Assembly (NCBI GenBank): GCA_964428195.1 | Contig: CAYRXC010000031.1 | Span: 1 to 9,933 of the forward strand | Origin: JAAYGD01 sp964428195 | GTDB taxonomy: Bacteria > Bacillota_I > Bacilli_A > RF39 > UBA660 | Direction: 5' to 3' | DNA length: 9,933 bases | Shown: piece after piece, positions 1 to 3,847 of the stretch | Numbering within the stretch: position 1 is the first letter of the stretch | Layout of the letters: the number at the start of each line of letters is the position of its first letter | Notes under the pieces: generated by a model | Told to the model about the DNA's origin: nothing | The model's input: only the letters and a program-made list of their open reading frames with translations | Database searches by the model: none | Program-made: the position numbers and the translations under genes

Positions 1-21
1 TCTTTATTAAAATATATATTA

Positions 22-30
22 TGATATAAT
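22..30 (+). promoter_or_regulatory. extended -10 promoter of tRNA-Thr
   Basis: TGATATAAT is a perfect -10 hexamer preceded by the extended TG. It ends 8 nt before the first tRNA base, which suits a start of transcription at about 37. The region 16-18 bp upstream has no good -35 (TTTATT-like only), so the box probably works as an extended -10. The same nine bases recur upstream of other genes in this window. Confidence 0.7.
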
Positions 31-38
31 TTTTATAT

Positions 39-112
39 GCCGTCTTAGTTCAGTGGTAGAACGGTTGCATGGTAAGCAACAAACACAAGTTCGATTCTTG
101 TAGGTGGCACCA
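39..112 (+). tRNA. tRNA-Thr (anticodon GGU)
   Basis: A complete cloverleaf can be drawn. The acceptor stem GCCGTCT/AGGTGGC has two G-U type pairs. The D arm is GTTC-AGTGGTA-GAAC and the anticodon stem GTTGC/GCAAC encloses the loop ATGGTAA. The variable loop is 4 nt (AAAC) and the T arm is ACAAG-TTCGATT-CTTGT. The discriminator is A109 and the CCA end is encoded (110-112). The anticodon GGT at 71-73, flanked by T70 and A74, reads threonine codons ACU and ACC. The G1-C72, C2-G71 and A73 identity elements agree with threonyl-tRNA. The short 7-nt D loop and 4-nt variable loop look more like Gly tRNAs, but the anticodon is unambiguous. It has its own promoter and terminator, so it is probably monocistronic. 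Confidence 0.95.
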
Positions 113-121
113 TAAGAAGAT

Positions 122-150
122 AAGTAATTTTATAATTACTTTTTTTATTT
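122..150 (+). terminator. rho-independent terminator of tRNA-Thr
   Basis: An 8-bp stem (AAGTAATT/AATTACTT, loop TTAT) runs directly into TTTTTTATTT. The stem is nearly all A-T, so it is weak, but its position right after the tRNA CCA end and its U-tract fit a terminator. Confidence 0.65.
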
Positions 151-152
151 TG

Positions 153-161
153 TGATATAAT
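153..161 (+). promoter_or_regulatory. extended -10 promoter of the lipoprotein gene
   Basis: TGATATAAT lies 20 nt before the ATG at 181, predicting a leader of about 13 nt. No convincing -35 is present 17 bp upstream (TAATTA). The box follows directly on the tRNA terminator. Confidence 0.6.
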
Positions 162-180
162 TTTCTTATAAAGAAGAGTT

Positions 181-894
181 ATGAAAAAGATTGTATTGTT
201 GTTGTTTATTCTATTTATTACAGGATGTGGAACTACAAGTACAAATTATTCTGGTAAGGTTACTGAAGAATCTAAGAAGTTCTTAGATAATGGATACATA
301 ATAAATGTATTTAGAAGTGTTGAAAAACTTGGAGATGAAGAAGAAAACTATAATAAAGGATATATTAAGATTGGATATAATGTTATTACTGATTATGTTT
401 CTACTAATATATATGATCCTGATGCAGGATATAATATAAAGAAGAAAGTAGTTAGTAATATAAGAGTTATTAAAGGACCTAAAATGGGTATTGCAGATGA
501 GTTATATGGTAATTATACTTTATATGATATGGGTACTAAATTACTTGGAACAAATAATAGATTTGAAAAAGAATATGAATTTCCTCATACGAATGGAGTA
601 CAAACTTCTATTATGGTATATATAAATAAAGTTGCGTTATTGGACGCTAATAAATATACTGATGAAGAAATAAGTAATTTATCTAAAGTATATGGAGATT
701 TAGGTATAAATAGAGATTCTGTTTTGCTTACTTTAGGATTTAGAGTAGAGCTAATTACTAATGATAATAGAACATTCTATAAGGACTATGAAATAGAAAT
801 GCCTACAAAAGACTTTAATTTAACTGGTAGTGAATTTCAAATGGATTTAACTACTGATGATGTTACTAAAATGGAACCATTTTTAGAAAAATAA
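181..894 (+). CDS. putative lipoprotein of unknown function
   Basis: The 237-residue product starts with a classical lipoprotein signal: MKK, a hydrophobic core at residues 4-14, and a lipobox I-T-G-C with the lipidated cysteine at residue 16. A GTTSTN linker follows, so the mature protein should be anchored to the outer face of the cytoplasmic membrane. The remainder (about 25-237) has no further membrane segment. It reads as alternating beta-rich stretches with many Tyr, Asn and Asp residues and a single Cys, the lipidated one. I do not recognise a family. The start is the first ATG after the promoter, with a weak purine-rich SD (AAGAAGAG). The gene lies 29 nt upstream of the deoxyribosyltransferase-like gene on the same strand and may be co-transcribed with it. 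A substrate-binding or envelope role is possible but unsupported. The signal peptide is clear; the function is unknown. Confidence 0.85.
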   Translation: MKKIVLLLFILFITGCGTTSTNYSGKVTEESKKFLDNGYIINVFRSVEKLGDEEENYNKGYIKIGYNVITDYVSTNIYDPDAGYNIKKKVVSNIRVIKGPKMGIADELYGNYTLYDMGTKLLGTNNRFEKEYEFPHTNGVQTSIMVYINKVALLDANKYTDEEISNLSKVYGDLGINRDSVLLTLGFRVELITNDNRTFYKDYEIEMPTKDFNLTGSEFQMDLTTDDVTKMEPFLEK

Positions 895-923
895 TATATA
901 TATAAAACAGGGGGTTTTGGTAT

Positions 924-1676
924 ATGGAATTAAGTTATGAAAATTTTTATGGATTAAATATTGATGAAGAGATTAGAAAGATAAATGAGGCTGATGTAGT
1001 TAAAATTAATGTTACTACTACTGATAAGGCTCAGTTATTTTTAATGGGTATGTTATTTGCTGCTAATAAGAAGATTAAAGTAATGAATAAAGAGGAATTA
1101 AATTTTGATAATAAGGTTTATGAAGATTTAAAAAGTAAGACTGGTAAATCATTTTTAGTAATGACTTATGTATGGGAAAAGTTATTTGATGAAGAGTTTC
1201 CTAAAAAAGATTTCTCTAATGTTTTGAGTGACTTTGATAGGTTAATAGAAAATACTAAGAGATTAGGAATAAGTTCTATAGCTAATGAACCTATAGATAA
1301 TAAATTCTTTGTAATATGTCCAGTAAGGAATGCTACTGAAGCAAAGAAAATTGAAATGAAAGAGTATGTAGATAATGCAAAAGAAAGTGGATATATAGTA
1401 CATAATCCAAATGGAGATACTGTTCAAGAGGATAAGTTTGGAGGATATGCTATTTGTAGACAAAATGCTTTTGGAATGTCTTCTTCATCTGAAATAAGAA
1501 TGTTTTATGATCAATCTAGTAAAGGAAGTATGTTTGACTTGGGTGTTGCTTATTATTTAAATAAACCTCTAAAAGTACTTAATGAAGACAAGATTAAGTA
1601 TGATGAGACTGACTTTGGTGATTATATAGTTAAGAATTGGGATAATAGAGTATTACCAAAAAGATTAGTTAAATAA
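924..1676 (+). CDS. nucleoside 2-deoxyribosyltransferase-like protein
   Basis: The 250-residue product is predicted to be cytosolic. Its C-terminal half (about 127-220) resembles the nucleoside 2-deoxyribosyltransferase/DNPH1 Rossmann-like fold. It has an opening strand FFVICPVRNA (128-137), a helix with an EIR segment, and the signature KGSMFDLGVAYYLNKPLKVL (200-219). The family signature is roughly D-x-G-x-x-x-E-x-G-x-A followed by a GKP strand, and its Glu is the nucleophile; here that position is Asp205. The N-terminal half (16-62) looks like a diverged copy of the same segment. DKAQLF...NFD (34-62) aligns without gaps to SKGSMF...KYD (199-227), with 9 of 29 identical, but has Leu at the nucleophile position. 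The SD is AGGGGG at 909-914. The protein could be a nucleotide-sugar hydrolase, a base-exchange enzyme, or a non-catalytic nucleotide-binding relative. The fold is moderately sure; the substrate is unknown. Confidence 0.75.
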   Translation: MELSYENFYGLNIDEEIRKINEADVVKINVTTTDKAQLFLMGMLFAANKKIKVMNKEELNFDNKVYEDLKSKTGKSFLVMTYVWEKLFDEEFPKKDFSNVLSDFDRLIENTKRLGISSIANEPIDNKFFVICPVRNATEAKKIEMKEYVDNAKESGYIVHNPNGDTVQEDKFGGYAICRQNAFGMSSSSEIRMFYDQSSKGSMFDLGVAYYLNKPLKVLNEDKIKYDETDFGDYIVKNWDNRVLPKRLVK

Positions 1677-1701
1677 AAAGAGTTTATTTTATAAACTCTT
1701 T
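1677..1701. terminator. bidirectional terminator between convergent genes
   Basis: AAAGAGTTTAT and ATAAACTCTTT form a perfect 11-bp stem around a TTT loop. The hairpin starts one base after the stop codon of the rightward gene. It contains the stop codon (1684-1686) and last codons of the leftward reductase gene. Read leftward it is followed by a good U-tract (CTCTTTTTATTT). Read rightward only TTT follows, so it should work better for the leftward operon. Confidence 0.75.
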
Positions 1702-2199
1702 AAACTTACTTATAGTGTCATTTATATATTTATTGTTATCATTAACATTAATGTGTGCACTAGGTATAGTTAATCTTGAATTAGTTAATAGTTTACAGTT
1801 TAGTAATACAAATAATTGAACTAAATCATTATATGCATTTACAGTACCAAATGGACCTAAGGTAGTACCTGATAGTACTACTTTTTTATTACTTAATACT
1901 TGATCTTCATCTTCACTAATAGGTCTACTTAACCAATCTATAGTGTTTTTTAATACACCTGGAACACTATGATTATATTCTGGACTAAATATCCATACTG
2001 CATCTGATTCTATTATTTTATTTCTTAGATTAGTTACTGAATCAGGTGCTGGATATTCATTATCTTCATTAAAAAGTGGAATATCTTCTATTGTAATGAT
2101 TTCCATTTCAATATCATTTAATTTATTTTTTATTATATTTGCAAGTTTCAAATTATGTGATTCTTTTCTTAGTGATCCAACTATTCCTATTACTTTCAT
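1684..2199 (-). CDS. NAD(P)H-dependent FMN reductase (flavodoxin-like fold)
   Basis: The 171-residue product belongs to the NADPH-dependent FMN reductase family (relatives: ChrR/YieF, azobenzene reductase). These are soluble flavoproteins that pass electrons from NAD(P)H through FMN to quinones, azo dyes or metal ions. The FMN phosphate-binding loop is GSLRKESHN (8-16). The hallmark PEYNHSVPGVLKNTIDW follows at 73-89, and the third flavin loop SGTTLGPFGT is at 110-119. Length and motif order are normal, so the protein should be intact and active; the physiological acceptor cannot be read from sequence. The start ATG has a strong SD (AAGGAG, positions 2211-2206) inside the 3' end of the upstream membrane-anchored gene. 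The two overlap by ATGA (2199-2196), implying coupled translation. Its 3' end forms part of the convergent terminator. Confidence 0.92.
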   Translation of the reverse strand: MKVIGIVGSLRKESHNLKLANIIKNKLNDIEMEIITIEDIPLFNEDNEYPAPDSVTNLRNKIIESDAVWIFSPEYNHSVPGVLKNTIDWLSRPISEDEDQVLSNKKVVLSGTTLGPFGTVNAYNDLVQLFVLLNCKLLTNSRLTIPSAHINVNDNNKYINDTISKFKEFIK

Positions 2200-2840
2200 A
2201 TTTTCTCCTTATATACATTTATTACTGGTTGAATATTTATAAAATCATCTTTAATACTTAACACTTGTCTAATATTGCTTTGAATATACCAACTAGCACA
2301 AAGATTTGTTTTATCTTCTATATCATCATAGAAATCAATATCAGTCATTGATAGAGTGTTTATTTCTTTTACCCAGGTGTAGCTTGGTTTTGTTGTATAG
2401 CTATATTTAATCTCGTCTATTTCTTTTTTAGTTAGTTCTGCTAATTTGTTATATTCTTCGAGTGTAATTAGTCTTATGTAATAATCGTTTACTTCTTTTA
2501 GTTTATCTATTCCTATGCTTTTTGAATATTCTCCTTCGAAGTAATTCTTTTCATTTAAGTAAATATATTTGTTAAAACAATCTTTGATTTTTCTATTGTA
2601 ATTGGTATTTATTAGAGTTATATAGTCTTTATCTTTATCTGAATCTTCTATAACGTACCATTCTTCATTGTTTAGTTTAATAATATCTCCAATTTTATAT
2701 TCTTTATATATGGAATTTTCTTTTATTTCTTCCACTTTTTTTACTGTTTTTATTATTGGATTATCATTGATTTTTGATAATAAAAAGGCATTTATAAAGA
2801 TAATTATTAGTATGCATAAAATTATTATAATTTTTTTCAT
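2196..2840 (-). CDS. membrane-anchored hypothetical protein (possible DUF6273-like domain)
   Basis: The 214-residue product has an N-terminal anchor (about residues 4-21, Ile-rich after MKK) and no clear cleavage site. The rest is probably exterior. A domain begins at about 48 with KIGDIIKLNNEEWYVIEDSD. It continues through YYIRLITLEEYNKL (120-133) and a Y-x-W segment (154-156), and ends in CASWYIQSN (181-189) and IQPVINVYKEK (203-213). The pattern 'GD.I..N..EWYVI.DSD', 'RLIT..EY', then a final 'PVI.V' strand resembles surface proteins I recall from gut Firmicutes (DUF6273-type). That assignment is from memory and tentative. An in-frame GTG at 2849 would add MIK. It lies inside the SD AAGGTGAT (2852-2845) and almost at the predicted transcription start, so ATG at 2840 is preferred. 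The gene is first in a two-gene leftward operon with the FMN reductase. Confidence 0.8.
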   Translation of the reverse strand: MKKIIIILCILIIIFINAFLLSKINDNPIIKTVKKVEEIKENSIYKEYKIGDIIKLNNEEWYVIEDSDKDKDYITLINTNYNRKIKDCFNKYIYLNEKNYFEGEYSKSIGIDKLKEVNDYYIRLITLEEYNKLAELTKKEIDEIKYSYTTKPSYTWVKEINTLSMTDIDFYDDIEDKTNLCASWYIQSNIRQVLSIKDDFINIQPVINVYKEKI

Positions 2841-2858
2841 TTTTATCACCTTATATTG

Positions 2859-2876
2859 ATTATATCATGATATAAT
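2859..2876. promoter_or_regulatory. palindromic divergent promoter (two opposed extended -10 boxes)
   Basis: ATTATATCATGATATAAT is a perfect 18-bp palindrome. Each strand reads TGATATAAT, an extended -10: rightward at 2868-2876, leftward at 2867-2859. The rightward box lies 32 nt before the ATG at 2909. The leftward box lies 18 nt before the ATG at 2840, giving a leader of about 12 nt that begins almost with the SD. No good -35 exists on either side. Because the two boxes are adjacent, polymerase should be able to open only one direction at a time. Confidence 0.7.
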
Positions 2877-2908
2877 ATGTTTTATTAAAACAATTTTCAG
2901 GGGGCAAA

Positions 2909-3553
2909 ATGAAATTTAAGCTGATGATTAATAAATGCAAATTATTTAGAAGTAGTAAGTACGAAAAACTATTTCCTTTGGAAGAAGTTCTATTGTTGAC
3001 AAGAGGTAAATGCTTATTATCTTTTGAACCAGAAAAATCTAATAATAGAATGACTTATCATCATATTGTAAAGAAAGCGAATGGGGGAGAAAAATCGTTT
3101 CATAATGGAGCTCCCTTACTTAAAAGTAATCATGAGTTTTTAAATAAAATAGAAGTGTTTGATATAGGTTTATATTATGAAATAAATTATGGATTTGATA
3201 ACATAAAGCAAGCATTAGAAATGTATGATGTACTCCGGAGCCTTTTTCCCGAAAATGCAGTACAAGATATTGATTTTGAACTAGAAGCAAGTGATTTATC
3301 TTTAGAAGATGAAAATATAGACGAAGAAGTTATAGTAGAAGATATGTCCTTAGATCAGTTGAGAGAAGTAAGAAAAGCTATATTATTATACCAAAAAGAA
3401 GTTGTTCCTGCTTTTCAATCCCTAAAAAACGCGTATCTTGATAAAGAAGCTAACGATAAGCTAGCTATTAAAAAAGAAAGAGAAATTAAGAAAAAAGAAA
3501 AATTACTATATAAAAACAATAAGAAAAAAAAGAATAAGAAAATAAGAAAATAA
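2909..3553 (+). CDS. HNH-nuclease-like protein with charged C-terminal tail
   Basis: The 214-residue product has an HNH-like (beta-beta-alpha metal) signature near its N terminus. It comprises MTYHHIVKKANGG (48-60) with His51-His52, then NGAPL (66-70) with Asn66, then NHEFLNKIE (74-82) with His75. The zinc-binding CxxC pairs of many HNH proteins are absent; one cysteine (35) precedes the motif. A helix-rich segment follows (83-115), then an acidic stretch (119-148). Residues 150-214 are helical and become extremely lysine-rich (about 184-214), a likely nucleic-acid-contacting tail. HNH domains usually cut DNA, but no partner gene is nearby to indicate restriction, homing or phage packaging, so the role is open. 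The start has the SD AGGGGG at 2899-2904. It is transcribed away from the leftward operon from the shared palindromic promoter and ends at a bidirectional terminator facing rpmB. Confidence 0.75.
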   Translation: MKFKLMINKCKLFRSSKYEKLFPLEEVLLLTRGKCLLSFEPEKSNNRMTYHHIVKKANGGEKSFHNGAPLLKSNHEFLNKIEVFDIGLYYEINYGFDNIKQALEMYDVLRSLFPENAVQDIDFELEASDLSLEDENIDEEVIVEDMSLDQLREVRKAILLYQKEVVPAFQSLKNAYLDKEANDKLAIKKEREIKKKEKLLYKNNKKKKNKKIRK

Positions 3554-3555
3554 AA

Positions 3556-3580
3556 AAAACACTTGATAGTGTTTTATTTA
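3556..3580. terminator. bidirectional terminator between the HNH-like gene and rpmB
   Basis: AAAACACT-TGAT-AGTGTTTT gives an 8-bp stem at 3556-3575. Read rightward it is followed by ATTTATT. Read leftward it runs into eight T residues, an excellent U-tract for rpmB, whose stop codon (3576-3574) overlaps the hairpin. Confidence 0.75.
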
Positions 3581-3744
3581 TTGCCTTTTTTAATTTTCTT
3601 AGCTTCTCTAGCGCTTGTAACAACTGTTTTTCCATCTAATGTTACTTTTTGTTTATTTATACTTTGTTTCTTTTTTGTAGCATTTAAAGCATGTGAACGA
3701 TTATTTCCAAATAAAGGCTTCTTATTTGTTTTAGTATTTGCCAT
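3574..3744 (-). CDS. rpmB: 50S ribosomal protein L28 (bL28)
   Basis: This 56-residue basic protein of the large ribosomal subunit reads MANTKTNKKPLFGNN... and contains the bL28 core GNNRSHALNATKKK (13-26). It continues with NKQKVTLDGKTVVTSAREAK (30-49), matching the family's 'GNNRSHAxNAS...N.QKV...G....VSARALK' pattern. It is a few residues shorter than the usual 60-64. The N-terminal zinc-ribbon-type segment (KCxxTGK) is replaced by TNKKPLF with no cysteine, so this is a cysteine-free variant. The start ATG follows a strong SD (AGGAGG, positions 3755-3750). It is a single-gene unit with its own -35/-10 promoter upstream and a strong leftward terminator. An open frame on the opposite strand (3563-3757) is only its shadow. 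The family assignment is secure. Confidence 0.95.
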   Translation of the reverse strand: MANTKTNKKPLFGNNRSHALNATKKKQSINKQKVTLDGKTVVTSAREAKKIKKGNK

Positions 3745-3770
3745 ATATTCCTCCTAAAATTACTTAATAA

Positions 3771-3799
3771 ATGTTATCATAATAATCATATTTAGTCAA
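3771..3799 (-). promoter_or_regulatory. rpmB promoter (-35/extended -10)
   Basis: Read leftward: -35 TTGACT (3799-3794), a 17-bp spacer ending in TGA, then -10 TAACAT (3776-3771). The predicted start near 3764 leaves a 20-nt leader to the ATG at 3744. It is one of the best-formed promoters in the window and its -35 directly abuts that of dnaE. Confidence 0.7.
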
Positions 3800-3828
3800 T
3801 TGAAATAATAAAACTATTAGTGTAAAAT
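3800..3828 (+). promoter_or_regulatory. dnaE promoter (-35/-10)
   Basis: -35 TTGAAA (3800-3805), an exact 17-bp spacer, and -10 TAAAAT (3823-3828). The predicted start near 3835 leaves a leader of about 13 nt that begins just before the SD AAGGTGAT (3837-3844). This placement puts the upstream GTG (3833-3835) at or before the transcript start, supporting translation from ATG 3848. Confidence 0.7.
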
Positions 3829-3847
3829 TAAAGTGGAAGGTGATAAT

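Noticed and set aside
39..112. tRNA-Gly suggested by the short D loop and 4-nt variable loop
   Set aside because: The seven-base anticodon loop ATGGTAA sets the anticodon as GGT, and the acceptor end fits threonine.
895..923. A separate promoter before the deoxyribosyltransferase-like gene (TATATA/TATAAA)
   Set aside because: The alternating TA run gives many -10-like strings but no TG extension or -35 of the kind seen at the other genes; co-transcription with the lipoprotein gene is simpler.
1263..1463. leftward open frame of 66 codons
   Set aside because: It is antisense to the deoxyribosyltransferase-like gene, has no SD or promoter, and its translation is low-complexity Ile/Tyr/Ser from AT-rich codons.
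2196..2198. Possible TGA-as-tryptophan code, because the composition resembles Mollicutes
   Set aside because: Tryptophans in every gene use TGG, no gene needs an in-frame TGA, and the single TGA stop gives a normal ATGA overlap. That stop alone is not decisive, because a TAA follows in frame soon after.
2668..2859. rightward open frame encoding a hydrophobic 63-residue peptide
   Set aside because: It mirrors the membrane-anchor end of the leftward gene and runs into the divergent promoter; the hydrophobicity is a by-product of the opposite-strand Lys/Ile codons.
181..3553. The left-hand accessory genes as a defence or toxin-antitoxin module (NDT-like plus HNH-like)
   Set aside because: The two genes are about 1.2 kb apart, in different transcription units separated by an opposite-strand operon, with no partner signatures. 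Nothing beyond the fold hints supports a system.
3563..3757. 64-codon rightward open frame with a hydrophobic translation
   Set aside because: It lies wholly opposite rpmB, has no SD and starts inside a terminator hairpin. The leftward frame is a recognisable ribosomal protein.
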